64,000 bases of DNA from CALEMW01 sp035447065 (GTDB lineage: Bacteria > Krumholzibacteriota > Krumholzibacteriia > LZORAL124-64-63), in the NCBI GenBank assembly GCA_035447065.1, contig DAOTGJ010000012.1, positions 18,258-82,257 on the forward strand, given 5' to 3'. Under the pieces are notes generated by a model. It had not been told where the DNA came from and made no database searches. It saw nothing but the letters and a program-made list of their open reading frames with translations. Shown in pieces: positions 24,442 through 33,304 of this stretch (its first letter is position 1; every line of letters starts with the position of its first letter). A program made the position numbers and the translations under genes.

Positions 24442-24966
24442 ATGGCCGACGAGAAGAAGGACGAGAAGAAGAAGGACAAGGGCGAAGGCGGCAAGGGCGG
24501 CCTGCTGGACAACAAGATCGTGCTGCTGGGGATCATCGTGGTGCTGCAGGCGGTCATGGCCGTGGGCATCATCCAGTTCGTCATCGGGCCCAAGCTCAAC
24601 TCCCTGGCCCAGATCGCCGCCGAGCCGGCGGCCGTGGCCAGCCCGGATCCCGTGGAGGGCGAGGGCGTGCTGGTGGGCCTGGACGACATGACCGTGACCC
24701 TCAAGGGCCAGGGCCGACGCCAGAGCTACCTGAAGATCGCCATCGACCTGGAGGTGGCCGATCAGCCCACCGCGGACCAGGTCACGTCGCGCATGCCCCA
24801 GCTCCGCGACATCGCCATCCTGGCCCTGAGCAGCAAGTCCAGCGAGGACCTGGCCAGCGTGGACGGCAAGGCGGCCCTCAAGGCCGAGCTGCACCGCAAG
24901 TTCAGCGACGTGCTGCCCGACGGCAAGCTCACGAGCGTGTACTTCTCCGACATGGTGGTCCAGTAG
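24442..24966 (+). CDS. fliL: Flagellar basal-body-associated protein FliL
   Basis: FliL rings the stator and supports torque. A lysine/glutamate-rich cytoplasmic tail (1-25) is followed by one membrane helix (KIVLLGIIVVLQAVMAVGII) and a periplasmic stomatin-like domain. In that domain QSYLKIAIDLEVADQ and LRDIAILALSSKSSEDL match the family. The 174 residues are normal. It sits between motB and fliM. Confidence 0.92.
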   Translation: MADEKKDEKKKDKGEGGKGGLLDNKIVLLGIIVVLQAVMAVGIIQFVIGPKLNSLAQIAAEPAAVASPDPVEGEGVLVGLDDMTVTLKGQGRRQSYLKIAIDLEVADQPTADQVTSRMPQLRDIAILALSSKSSEDLASVDGKAALKAELHRKFSDVLPDGKLTSVYFSDMVVQ

Positions 24967-24988
24967 CGCCCGGCGCGGAAACGACGTC

Positions 24989-26023
24989 ATGACCGAGACC
25001 TCGACCGACACCAAGCCCGACCTGGACGCCCTGCTCGACGCCGAGCCCGACGAGTCCTCCGCCGCGGAGGAGCTCGCGGTCCCCGCCGACAGCCTGGCGG
25101 CCCAGCTGATCGATGAGAACCTCGGCACGCACCGCGGCTATCCCGTGCTGCCCTTCGACTTCCGTCGGCCCTACAACATCTCCAAGGCCTTCGAGAAGAA
25201 CATGATGACCATCTGCGAGACCTTCGCCAAGGTCTCGTCGCTGAGCTTCACCAGCATGCTGCGGGCGAACGTGGCCGTCGAGCAGGAGCGGCTGCAGCTC
25301 ACCACCTTCGGCGAGTTCCTCAAGAGCCTGCCGGAGCTGAGCTGCGTGGCCACCATGAGCCAGGCTCCCCTGAGCGGGCAGTCGCTGTTCCTGATGGACA
25401 TCGGCATGAGCTTCACGGTGATGAAGCGGCTGCTGGGCGGTCCCATCGAGCCGGAGAACGACCACCGCAAGTTCACGGACATCGAGTTCGCGGTCACGCG
25501 GATCATCATGAACAGGTTCCTGGAAGCTTTCGGCCAGGGCCTGGAGAAGATCGTGCCGGTGGAGGGGGAGATCCACACCCTGGAGAACAGCCCCACCTAC
25601 CTGGGCACCATGAGCAGCACCGAGGCGGTCATCCTGCTGCGCTTCACGATGACCGTGGACACCACCGAGGGCGAGCTCATCATCTGCATGCCCCTGACGG
25701 CCTTCGAGCCGGTCTGGGACCGCTTCTCGCCCGAGGAGGGCGTGGAGTACCGCAACGCCACCGACGTGCGCCGCGACCGGCTGCAGATGCTGGACAACCT
25801 GCAGGTGGCCGGCGCCGACGTGGTGGTGAACCTGGGCGAGCTCTGCATGACGATGGCCCAGGTCTTGCAGATCAAGGAAGGCGACCTCATCCCCCTGAAC
25901 AAGCCCGTCGGCGACAAGCTGAAGGTGGAGGTGCAGGGGAAGACCATGTTCCTGGGCAGTCCCGGCAAGGTCAACAACCGGCGGGCCCTGAAGATCACCG
26001 ACCGTCTGCTGCGGGAGGACTGA
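24989..26023 (+). CDS. fliM: Motor switch protein FliM
   Basis: FliM is the C-ring switch protein that receives the CheY-P signal. The 344 residues include the core with YPVLPFDFRRPYNISKAFEK and the LGGP segment. The C-terminal SpoA domain contains VAGADVVVNLGELCMTMAQV and IKEGDLIPLNKPVGDKLKVE. The usual CheY-binding LSQDEIDALL is altered: the N-terminus reads KPDLDALLDAEP, keeping DALL. fliN follows after one base. Confidence 0.95.
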   Translation: MTETSTDTKPDLDALLDAEPDESSAAEELAVPADSLAAQLIDENLGTHRGYPVLPFDFRRPYNISKAFEKNMMTICETFAKVSSLSFTSMLRANVAVEQERLQLTTFGEFLKSLPELSCVATMSQAPLSGQSLFLMDIGMSFTVMKRLLGGPIEPENDHRKFTDIEFAVTRIIMNRFLEAFGQGLEKIVPVEGEIHTLENSPTYLGTMSSTEAVILLRFTMTVDTTEGELIICMPLTAFEPVWDRFSPEEGVEYRNATDVRRDRLQMLDNLQVAGADVVVNLGELCMTMAQVLQIKEGDLIPLNKPVGDKLKVEVQGKTMFLGSPGKVNNRRALKITDRLLRED

Positions 26024-26024
26024 G

Positions 26025-26393
26025 ATGACCAGCGACACCCTGAGCCCCGAGATCCGCAACCAGGAGCTGGTGGACGGCGCCAAGAGCAGGCACAACGCCC
26101 CGCCGCCTCCCCTGGAGGAGGACCTGGGCGACGCCTCCAACCTGGGCGTGCTGCTGGACATCGACATGAAGGTGACCGTGGAGCTGGGCCGCACGCGCAT
26201 GGCCGTGCGCGACATCCTGGACCTGGCCCCCGGCTCCGTGGTGGAGCTGGGCAAGCCCCCCAGCGAGCCCGTGGACCTGCTGGTCAACGGCGTGCTGACC
26301 GCCCGCGGCGAGGTGGTGGTGGTGGACGATCACTTCGCCATCCGCATCACCAAGCTCCTGCGGCGCGGCGAGCAGATCAAGGGCCTGGTCTGA
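26025..26393 (+). CDS. fliN: Motor switch protein FliN
   Basis: FliN is the small SpoA-domain protein at the base of the C ring that also docks FliH. Residues about 40-118 hold LLDIDMKVTVELGRTRMAVR, LDLAPGSVVELGKPPSEPVD and the VVVVDDHFAIRITKLL end, all typical. The N-terminal 38 residues are variable. It is 122 residues and immediately precedes fliO. Confidence 0.96.
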   Translation: MTSDTLSPEIRNQELVDGAKSRHNAPPPPLEEDLGDASNLGVLLDIDMKVTVELGRTRMAVRDILDLAPGSVVELGKPPSEPVDLLVNGVLTARGEVVVVDDHFAIRITKLLRRGEQIKGLV

Positions 26394-26394
26394 G

Positions 26395-26748
26395 ATGACC
26401 CCCGTGGCCTTCCTGGCGGCCTGGAGCGACCCCGCCGGCACCTCCTGGTGGCAGATCCTGGGGGCGTTCCTGGCCGTGGCGGCCCTGCTGCTGCTGACCC
26501 TGCGCCTGCTGGGACGCTGGCAGGCCGCGCGCCTGCCCGGCGACGTGCGGGTGCTGAGCGTGGCCTCCCTGGGGCCCAAGCGGGCCCTGGAGACCCTGCG
26601 CTTCGGCCAGGAGGTGCTCACCTTCTACCGCAGCGAAGGGTCCATGGTGCTGCTGGAGCGCCGCCCCCTGGACCCCGCCGACGCGCCTCCGGCCGACGGC
26701 GGCCTGCTGGGCCGCCTGGGCGCCCGTCTGCGCCCGTCGGCTGACTGA
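26395..26748 (+). CDS. fliO: Flagellar export gate assembly protein FliO
   Basis: FliO helps assemble FliP rings. It has one membrane helix (WQILGAFLAVAALLLLTL) and a short cytoplasmic domain with VLSVASLGPKRALETLRF, which fits the family pattern. It is 117 residues, one base after the fliN stop and before the gap holding a σ54 promoter and fliP. Conservation is low, so position carries much of the weight. Confidence 0.85.
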   Translation: MTPVAFLAAWSDPAGTSWWQILGAFLAVAALLLLTLRLLGRWQAARLPGDVRVLSVASLGPKRALETLRFGQEVLTFYRSEGSMVLLERRPLDPADAPPADGGLLGRLGARLRPSAD

Positions 26749-26771
26749 CTTCCGACCGCCCCCGGCCCCCT

Positions 26772-26795
26772 TTCCGCCACGATCCCGCCGCGGAA
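26772..26795. repeat. Inverted repeat upstream of the fliP promoter
   Basis: TTCCGC (26772-26777) and GCGGAA (26790-26795) are separated by 12 bases, centred about 83 bases before the predicted start. This is a usual distance for a σ54 activator site, but no second copy was found. Confidence 0.3.
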
Positions 26796-26839
26796 CCCCC
26801 TCCAGACCCCTCCAATCGCCCCGCCGCGCCTGCGCGCGC

Positions 26840-26855
26840 TGGCACGCCCGTTGCC
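26840..26855 (+). promoter_or_regulatory. σ54 promoter of fliP-flhF
   Basis: TGGCACGCCCGTTGCC matches TGGCACG-N4-TTGC exactly, in a 149-base intergenic gap. The start would be near 26866, 32 bases before the fliP start codon. Confidence 0.88.
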
Positions 26856-26897
26856 TACCGCTTCCGGAACCACGATCCCGAACCGGAGGCGACCCCG

Positions 26898-27665
26898 TTG
26901 CGAGCCCTGCTCCCCATCGTCCTGCTGACCCTGCTGCTGACCGCCGCCGCGGCCCCGGCCCAGACGCCGGCGTCGCCGCCCGTAGGCGTACCGGGCACGA
27001 ACATCAGCCTCACGCTGGGCGGGGAGGACGGCGGCGCGCGCCTGGACACGGCGGTGGAGATCGTCCTGCTGATGACGCTGCTGTCGCTGGCGCCGGCGCT
27101 GCTGATCCTGCTGACCAGCTTCACGCGGATCATCATCGTGCTGGGCTTCCTGCGGCAGGCCATGGGCACCAACCAGATGCCCAGCAACCAGATCCTCATC
27201 GGCCTGGCCCTGTTCCTGACCTTCGTGATCATGGGGCCGGTCTTCCAGCGCATCAACGACGAGGCCCTGCAGCCCTACCTGGCCGAGGAGATCGGCCAGA
27301 AGGAGGCCTTCGACGCGGCCGCGGCGCCGCTCAAGGGCTTCATGCTGGACCAGGTGCGCGAGAAGGACGTGGCCCTCTTCCTGGAGCTGACCGGCCGCGA
27401 CGCGCCGGAGACGCCGGAGGAGCTGCCCCTGCTCATCGTGATCCCCAGCTTCGTGATCGGCGAGCTGAAGATGGCCTTCCAGATCGGCTTCGTGCTGTTC
27501 CTGCCGTTCCTGATCATCGACATGGTGGTGGCCTCGGTCCTCATGTCCATGGGCATGATGATGCTGCCGCCGGTGCTCATCTCCCTGCCGTTCAAGGTGC
27601 TGCTCTTCGTGCTGGTGGACGGCTGGTACCTCATCGTGCGCTCCCTGGTGAGCGCGTTCCAGTAG
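26898..27665 (+). CDS. fliP: Flagellar export gate protein FliP
   Basis: FliP is the main subunit of the FliPQR export gate. A cleavable signal peptide (LLPIVLLTLLLTAAAAPAQA-like) starts the protein. The conserved core LILLTSFTRIIIVLGFLRQA and GTNQMPSNQILIGLALFLTF is followed by FVIGELKMAFQIGFVLFLPF and the MGMMMLPPVLISLPFK end. The start is TTG at 26898, chosen because it precedes the signal peptide and follows GGAGGCG. fliQ begins nine bases after the stop. Confidence 0.97.
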   Translation: MRALLPIVLLTLLLTAAAAPAQTPASPPVGVPGTNISLTLGGEDGGARLDTAVEIVLLMTLLSLAPALLILLTSFTRIIIVLGFLRQAMGTNQMPSNQILIGLALFLTFVIMGPVFQRINDEALQPYLAEEIGQKEAFDAAAAPLKGFMLDQVREKDVALFLELTGRDAPETPEELPLLIVIPSFVIGELKMAFQIGFVLFLPFLIIDMVVASVLMSMGMMMLPPVLISLPFKVLLFVLVDGWYLIVRSLVSAFQ

Positions 27666-27674
27666 GAGGACGCC

Positions 27675-27938
27675 GTGACGCCCGAATCCGTCATCACGCT
27701 GGGGCAGGAGGCCATGAAGGTCACGCTGCTGGTGGCCGGGCCCATGCTGGCCGGGGGCATGATCGTGGGCCTGCTGATCAGCATCTTCCAGGCGGCCACG
27801 CACATCAACGAGATGACCATGACCTTCGTGCCCAAGATCATCACGGTCTTCGTGGTGATGGTGCTCTCGCTGCCCTGGATCATCAACCAGCTCACCAGCT
27901 TCACGGTGGGCATCTTCGACCGCATCGCGGCCATGTGA
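27675..27938 (+). CDS. fliQ: Flagellar export gate protein FliQ
   Basis: FliQ is a two-helix membrane protein of the export gate. The family sequence is clear: LLVAGPMLAGGMIVGLLISI, FQAATHINEMTMTFVPKI and a second helix with VMVLSLPWIINQL. It is 87 residues, with a GTG start after AGGAGG. fliR follows after ten bases. Confidence 0.96.
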   Translation: MTPESVITLGQEAMKVTLLVAGPMLAGGMIVGLLISIFQAATHINEMTMTFVPKIITVFVVMVLSLPWIINQLTSFTVGIFDRIAAM

Positions 27939-27948
27939 GGGGCGCGGC

Positions 27949-28734
27949 GTGCCGGTGGTCTACGACGCCTCCTTCCTGGTCATCGCCTTCCTGCTGACGG
28001 TGCGCCTGGCCGTGGTGGCGGCGCTGCTGCCGCTGATCTCGGGCCGCACGGTGCCGGTGCTCTGGCGCCTGGCCCTGGCGGCCGTGGTGGCGGCGGCCTG
28101 CACCCCCGCCGTGGTGGCCGAGACCCCGTCGCTGCCCGAGGTCCTGACCTGGCAGGTCCTGGCGCGCGAGGCCTTCACCGGCGCGCTGGTGGGCGTGACC
28201 CTGAGCTTCGCGGTGGGGATCCCCTTCGCGGCGGTGCGTTTCGCGGGCCAGCTCATCGGCGTGCAGATCGGCTTCTCCATGGTGAACACCATCGATCCCC
28301 AGGGCGGCGCCCAGGTCACGGTGCTGGCCCAGCTCTACTACCTGCTGGCGGTGCTGCTGTTCTTCGCCTTCGACCTGCACCACGTGCTGGTGGGCGTGCT
28401 GGTGCAGAGCGCGCGGGTGGCGCCGCTGTTCGGGAGCGTGGACGGCCGCGCGGCCTCGTGGCTGCTGGTGGAGGAGTTCGGCGAGTTCTTCAGGCTGGGC
28501 CTGATCCTGGCCACGCCCACGGTGCTGGTGCTGCTGCTGGTGAGCGCCTCCATGGGCTTCGTGGTCAAGACGGTGCCGCAGATCAACATCCTGGTGGTGG
28601 GCTTCCCCATCCAGATCGCCGTGGGCCTGGCCGTGATCGGCCTTTCGCTGGTGTTCTTCGGCCGGGTGCTGTCCGGCCTGTTCCTGGGCATGGAGGAGCA
28701 GCTGGGGCGCGTGCTCGCGGCCCTGAGCGTCTGA
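27949..28734 (+). CDS. fliR: Flagellar export gate protein FliR
   Basis: FliR completes the export gate. It is a 261-residue polytopic protein with about six membrane segments. Family motifs include AREAFTGALVGVTLSFAVGI, RFAGQLIGVQIGFSMVNTID with a following Pro, and GFVVKTVPQINILVVGFPIQ. The start is GTG. flhB follows after 42 bases behind its own strong ribosome site. Confidence 0.96.
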   Translation: MPVVYDASFLVIAFLLTVRLAVVAALLPLISGRTVPVLWRLALAAVVAAACTPAVVAETPSLPEVLTWQVLAREAFTGALVGVTLSFAVGIPFAAVRFAGQLIGVQIGFSMVNTIDPQGGAQVTVLAQLYYLLAVLLFFAFDLHHVLVGVLVQSARVAPLFGSVDGRAASWLLVEEFGEFFRLGLILATPTVLVLLLVSASMGFVVKTVPQINILVVGFPIQIAVGLAVIGLSLVFFGRVLSGLFLGMEEQLGRVLAALSV

Positions 28735-28776
28735 ACCGAAGGGCCGAGGAGGCCCGATCGCACGAGGAGGTGAGCC

Positions 28777-29838
28777 ATGGCCGACGGTCCCGCCGGAGAA
28801 CGCACGGAATCCGCGACACCCAAACGACGGGAAAAGGCCCTCGAGGAGGGCCAGGTGGCCATGAGCCAGGAGGTCAACTCCGCGCTCGTGCTGGCGCTCG
28901 CCTTCTCGCTGCTGTTCGTCTTCGCCGGCACCATGGCCACGCTGCTCAACCGCAACGCCCGCTACCTGTTCAGCCAGGCCCACCTGCTGCTGCTGGACGA
29001 CCCCTGGGCCCTGGTGGCCATCGCCAAGGCCAACTTCACCCTCATCCTGACCACCCTGGCGCCGCTGATGGGCGTGGTCATGGTGGCCGGCCTGGCGGCC
29101 AACCTGCTGCAGGTGGGCTGGCACGTGAACCTGTCGGCCCTGGCCTTCCGCTGGCAGAACATCGATCCCCTGAACGGGGCCAAGCAGATCTTCTCCAAGC
29201 GCACCTCCTTCGAGCTGCTCAAGAACGTGCTCAAGCTGGCCATCATCGGCGGCATGGCCTGGTGGACGGTCTCCGGCATGATCGGCCAGATCTCTGGCAC
29301 CGCGCTGCTGTCCCTGGCCGGTGTGCAGGCGGTGGGGAAGGCCGCCATGGCCAAGCTGGTCTACCGCATGGTGGCCCTGCTGGCCGTGCTCGCGGTGGTG
29401 GACTGGACCTTCCAGCGCCACGAGCACGAGGAGCGCCTGAAGATGAGCAAGCAGGAGGTGAAGGAGGAGGCCAAGGACATGGAGGGCGATCCCCAGGTGC
29501 GGGCCAGGATGCGCGCCATCCGCCTGGAGACCATGCGCAAGCGCATGATGGCCGACGTGCCCAAGGCCGACGTGGTGGTCACCAACCCCACCCACTTCGC
29601 GGTGGCCCTGAAGTACATGCCCGGCGATCCGGCCCCCAAGGTGGTGGCCAAGGGCGCCGACGAGGTGGCCCGCAAGATCAAGGAGATCGCCCGCAACGCC
29701 CGCGTCCCGGTGCTGGAGAACAAGCCGCTGGCACGGGCCCTGCATAAGTCCGTGGACGTGGGATCCTTCATCCCCGACGAACTCTACCAGGCCGTGGCCG
29801 AGGTCCTGGCCTACGTCTACCGCCTGAAGAACGCGTGA
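28777..29838 (+). CDS. flhB: Flagellar export switch protein FlhB
   Basis: FlhB controls the change from hook to filament export. The N-terminal part reads ERTESATPKRREKALEEGQV, as is standard, followed by four membrane segments. The cytoplasmic domain carries the autocleavage site NPTH with Asn270, followed by FAVALKYMPGDPAPKVVAKG and the PLARALHKSVDVGSFIPDE end. The 353 residues are normal. Inside its last codons, 29729-29744 also matches a σ54 promoter. Confidence 0.97.
   Translation: MADGPAGERTESATPKRREKALEEGQVAMSQEVNSALVLALAFSLLFVFAGTMATLLNRNARYLFSQAHLLLLDDPWALVAIAKANFTLILTTLAPLMGVVMVAGLAANLLQVGWHVNLSALAFRWQNIDPLNGAKQIFSKRTSFELLKNVLKLAIIGGMAWWTVSGMIGQISGTALLSLAGVQAVGKAAMAKLVYRMVALLAVLAVVDWTFQRHEHEERLKMSKQEVKEEAKDMEGDPQVRARMRAIRLETMRKRMMADVPKADVVVTNPTHFAVALKYMPGDPAPKVVAKGADEVARKIKEIARNARVPVLENKPLARALHKSVDVGSFIPDELYQAVAEVLAYVYRLKNA
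29729..29744 (+). promoter_or_regulatory. Possible intragenic σ54 promoter before flhA
   Basis: TGGCACGGGCCCTGCA matches TGGCACG-N4-TTGCW with one mismatch. It overlaps the conserved PLARAL codons of flhB and lies 108 bases before flhA. Coding constraint could produce it by chance. Confidence 0.35.
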
Positions 29839-29851
29839 TCCCGGAGGCCCC

Positions 29852-31951
29852 GTGAGCGAGACGACCGGCATCGACCGCGACATGGTCCTGGCCAACAGCA
29901 ACGTGATGAGCGCCCTGGCGGTCGTCGCGGTGATCGGCCTGATGATCATGCCCATCGCCCCGGTGGCCCTGGACCTGCTGATCACGTTCAACATCGCCTT
30001 CGCGGTGGTCATCCTGCTGGTGGCGCTCTATCTGAAGCAGCCGCTGCAGTTCTCCAGCTTCCCCTCGCTGCTGCTCATGGTCACGCTGTTCCGCCTCTCG
30101 CTGAACGTGGCCTCCACGCGCCTGATCCTGGGCCGGGGCGAGGCGGGCAAGGTCATCGGCAGCTTCGGCGACTTCGTCATCGGCGGGAACTACGTCATCG
30201 GCGTGATCGTCTTCGCGATCCTGATGATCGTGCAGTTCCTGGTCATCACCAAGGGCTCGGGGCGCATCGCCGAGGTGGCGGCGCGCTTCACCCTGGACGC
30301 CATGCCGGGCAAGCAGATGGCCATCGACGCCGACCTGGGCGCGGGCCTGATCACCGAGCGCGAGGCCCGCAGGCGGCGCCGCGAGATCAGCGGCGAGGCC
30401 GAGTTCTTCGGCGCCATGGACGGCGCCAGCAAGTTCGTGCGCGGCGACGCCATCGCCGGCATCATCATCACGCTGATCAACATCGTGGCCGGCTTCATCA
30501 TCGGCATGGTCCAGATGGACCTGTCGGCGGGGGAGGCCATGCGCCGCTTCACCGTGCTGACGGTGGGCGACGGCCTGGTCAGCCAGATCCCCGCGCTGCT
30601 GATCAGCACCGCCGCGGGCATGGTGGTCACGCGCCAGAGCGGCGCCATGAACCTGGGGCAGACCCTCAGCATCCAGCTCTTCCGCCAGCCCAAGGCCATC
30701 TACCTGGCCAGCGGCACGCTGGTCGTCTTCGGCCTCATCCCCGGCCTGCCCACGCTGCCGTTCCTGACGCTGGGCGCGGGCTTCGCGCTGGTGGGCCGCC
30801 TGATGGCAGGCCGCGTGCAGGCGGCCGAGGAGGCGGAGCTCGCCGAGGTGACCGCCCAGGACGAGGCCGCGGCGGAGCCGGCCCCCTCGCCCGGCCACGA
30901 TCTCTACGTGACCGACACCCTGGAGCTGGAGCTGGGCTACGGCCTGCTGCCCCTGGTGGACGAGAAGCGCAACGGCGACCTGCTCCAGCGCATCAGCAAG
31001 ATCCGTCGGCAGATCGGCACCGAGCTGGGCATGGTGGTGCACCCGGTGCGCGTGCGCGACAACCTGCAGCTGGGCCAGAACCAGTACGCCATCAAGCTCA
31101 AGGGCGTGGAGATCGCGCGGGCGGAGCTGCGCGTGGACCGCCTGCTGGCCATGAACGCCTCGGGCAGCGACGCCAGCTTCGGCGGGCAGCCCACGGTGGA
31201 GCCGGCCTTCCAGCTGCCGGCCCTGTGGATCGATCCCGGCATGCGCAGCGCCGCGGAGCTCGAGGGCTTCACGGTGGTGGAGCCGTCGGCGGTCCTGACC
31301 ACCCATCTCTCGGAGATCGTGCGCGCCCACGCCGACGAGCTGCTCACCCGCCAGGACGTGAAGGACCTCTGCGAGACCGTGCGCGAGTTCGCGCCGGCGC
31401 TCATCGAGGACCTCGTACCGGACCGCGTGCCCGTGAACACCCTGCACAACGTGCTGCGCGCGCTGCTGCACGAACGCATCCCCATCAAGGACATCGTCAC
31501 CATCCTGGAGACCCTGGCCAACCACACGGGCCAGGGGACCGACGCCCAGGTGGAGCGCGTGCGCGAGGCGCTGCGCCGCACCATCAGCAGCCTGTACCTG
31601 GAGCCCGACGGCCACCTGCACGTGATCTCGCTGCACCCCCATACCGAGCAGGCCCTGGTGCGCGCGGTGAGGGAGTCCGAGTCCGCCGGCATGGTGGCCA
31701 TGGATCCGGCCTTCACCCAGCGGTTCCTCGAGAGGCTGGAGCAGGCCCTGCAGGCGGCCTACCGCCGCGGCACGCCGCCGGTCCTGCTGGTGCCCACGCC
31801 CCTGCGCCTCTTCGTCAAACGTTTGGTGGAGCCCACCTTCGGCGCCCTCGCGGTGCTGGGCTACACGGAGATCACCCCCCAGACCAAGATCAAGTCGGCC
31901 GGAACGGTGGCCGTGAAGGAAGGGACCCATGTCCACGAAGCCACAGCATGA
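29852..31951 (+). CDS. flhA: Flagellar export protein FlhA
   Basis: FlhA forms the nonameric export-gate ring and docks chaperone complexes. The N-terminal half (about 1-330) has the membrane helices and the FHIPEP-family motif LLLMVTLFRLSLNVASTRLI. The cytoplasmic loop shows MAIDADLGAGLITEREARRR. The C-terminal half (about 350-699) is the cytoplasmic ring. The 699 residues match the family. The start is GTG and the end overlaps flhF by 23 bases. Confidence 0.97.
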   Translation: MSETTGIDRDMVLANSNVMSALAVVAVIGLMIMPIAPVALDLLITFNIAFAVVILLVALYLKQPLQFSSFPSLLLMVTLFRLSLNVASTRLILGRGEAGKVIGSFGDFVIGGNYVIGVIVFAILMIVQFLVITKGSGRIAEVAARFTLDAMPGKQMAIDADLGAGLITEREARRRRREISGEAEFFGAMDGASKFVRGDAIAGIIITLINIVAGFIIGMVQMDLSAGEAMRRFTVLTVGDGLVSQIPALLISTAAGMVVTRQSGAMNLGQTLSIQLFRQPKAIYLASGTLVVFGLIPGLPTLPFLTLGAGFALVGRLMAGRVQAAEEAELAEVTAQDEAAAEPAPSPGHDLYVTDTLELELGYGLLPLVDEKRNGDLLQRISKIRRQIGTELGMVVHPVRVRDNLQLGQNQYAIKLKGVEIARAELRVDRLLAMNASGSDASFGGQPTVEPAFQLPALWIDPGMRSAAELEGFTVVEPSAVLTTHLSEIVRAHADELLTRQDVKDLCETVREFAPALIEDLVPDRVPVNTLHNVLRALLHERIPIKDIVTILETLANHTGQGTDAQVERVREALRRTISSLYLEPDGHLHVISLHPHTEQALVRAVRESESAGMVAMDPAFTQRFLERLEQALQAAYRRGTPPVLLVPTPLRLFVKRLVEPTFGALAVLGYTEITPQTKIKSAGTVAVKEGTHVHEATA

Positions 31952-33041
31952 CCCCACCATCGCCGTGGTGCGCGGGGCCACCGTCGCGGAGGCCCTGGCC
32001 AACGTGAAGAAGCTCTACGGGCCCCAGGCCGCCGTGGTGCGCAGCCGCGAGGTGCGCGAGCGCAGCGCCGACGACCTGGGCGAGTCGCGCAGCGTGGAGG
32101 TGCTGGTGGCCCTGGACGGAGGCGCCGCGCTGAAGGCGCAGACCCCTGCGCGTCCGGCGGCCTCGGTGCTGGAGCGGCTGGAGAGCGAGCTGGCGCGGGT
32201 GGAGTCCCTCACCGCGGCGGTGCGCGCCTCCCGCGAGATCCCCGCGGATCCCGATCAGAAGCTCCTGGACGCCTACCCCCTGGGCGCCGCCCTGCTGCGC
32301 GCCGGCGTGGGGCGTCCCGCCGCCGTGCACCTGGCCCGGCTCTGGGCCGCGGAGTCCGCCGGCCGCGCCGACGCCGATCCGCAGCGCTCCCTGGCGGCCC
32401 AGGTGCGTACGAGCCGCGCCCACTGGGGCACGCTGGGCGGCTGCCACGTCTTCCTGGGCGAGGCCGGCTGCGGCAAGACCACCCTGGTGGAGGCCGTGGC
32501 CGCGCGGCTGCAGCGCGAGGGCCAGAAGGTGCTGATCCTGGCCGTGGCGCCGGAGCACGGCGGCGTGATCCGCCGCCTGCAGGAGCGCACCCGCGATCTG
32601 GGCGTGGACGGCGCCGTGCTGCGACGCGCCGACCAGCTGGAACGGGCCGGCGCGAGCCTGCGCTCCTACGACGCCGTGCTCATCGACACGCCGCCGGTGG
32701 ACGGCGCCGCCATGGCCGATCCCCATCTGCAGCGGGCCCTGGCCGAGAACGAGCGCTTCCACCGCCACCTGGTGCAGCCCCTGGACGCCGACGCCGCCGG
32801 CGACGCGCGCCAGTGGCGCCACGCCCGCACCTGGAACTGCGACTGGATCGCCCTGTCGCGCCAGGACCTGGCCCCGCGTCCGGGGCGGGCCCTGGAGCTG
32901 GCCATGGCCGCGCCGCATCCGCTGTCGCTGGCGTCGCGCCGGCAGGGCGGGGAGCTGCGCGTGGAGATCGCCGACGCCGAACGTCTCGTGGCGGACCTGC
33001 TGGGCCGCAGCGCACCCCAGGCCCGGATGATGGAGGTCTGA
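31929..33041 (+). CDS. flhF: FlhF-like SRP-type GTPase, divergent
   Basis: FlhF is an SRP-family GTPase that fixes flagellar number and position. The N-terminal B domain begins TIAVVRGATVAEALANVKKL followed by the YGPQAAVVRSREV segment typical of FlhF. A P-loop GEAGCGKTT starts at residue 177. Other G motifs are altered: the DTAG position reads DTPPVDG, and no TKxD is seen (SRQD occupies the region). GTP hydrolysis may therefore be changed. At 370 residues it lies right after flhA, the standard place. The usual partner flhG does not follow. Confidence 0.83.
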   Translation: MSTKPQHDPTIAVVRGATVAEALANVKKLYGPQAAVVRSREVRERSADDLGESRSVEVLVALDGGAALKAQTPARPAASVLERLESELARVESLTAAVRASREIPADPDQKLLDAYPLGAALLRAGVGRPAAVHLARLWAAESAGRADADPQRSLAAQVRTSRAHWGTLGGCHVFLGEAGCGKTTLVEAVAARLQREGQKVLILAVAPEHGGVIRRLQERTRDLGVDGAVLRRADQLERAGASLRSYDAVLIDTPPVDGAAMADPHLQRALAENERFHRHLVQPLDADAAGDARQWRHARTWNCDWIALSRQDLAPRPGRALELAMAAPHPLSLASRRQGGELRVEIADAERLVADLLGRSAPQARMMEV

Positions 33042-33045
33042 AGCC

Positions 33046-33297
33046 GTGAGCAAGCTGGTGAGCACCGTGGCCATGACCGCCGCCTTCACGGCCGTGCTGG
33101 TCTCCCTCTGGCAGGACTACGGCCCCCTGGTGGCCATGAAGCGCGCCGCCCTGGCCTACTTCGCGTTCTACGTGGTGGGCGCCGCGCTCATGCTCGTGTT
33201 CCGCACGGGCATCGAGGACGAATGGAAGCTCGCGGAGCAGCGCCGCCGCGAGCAGGAGAAGCTCAAGCGTGACCAGGAGCTGCAGGGCCATTCCTGA
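33046..33297 (+). CDS. Small membrane protein of unknown function
   Basis: I do not recognise a family. The 83 residues hold two hydrophobic stretches (about 8-22 and 37-52, AYFAFYVVGAALMLVF) and a charged helical tail rich in Arg, Glu and Gln (EDEWKLAEQRRREQEKLKR). The tail would face the cytoplasm if both stretches span the membrane. The GTG start lies four bases after the flhF stop, in the place where flhG is often found. It is likely cotranscribed with flhF. Confidence 0.7.
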   Translation: MSKLVSTVAMTAAFTAVLVSLWQDYGPLVAMKRAALAYFAFYVVGAALMLVFRTGIEDEWKLAEQRRREQEKLKRDQELQGHS

Positions 33298-33304
33298 ACC
33301 GTGA

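Noticed and set aside
19773..24704. A 1643-codon open frame on the minus strand across fliK-fliL
   Set aside because: It lies antisense to six well-recognised flagellar genes and is His/Val/Gly-rich without any domain. Long antisense frames are expected at this GC content.
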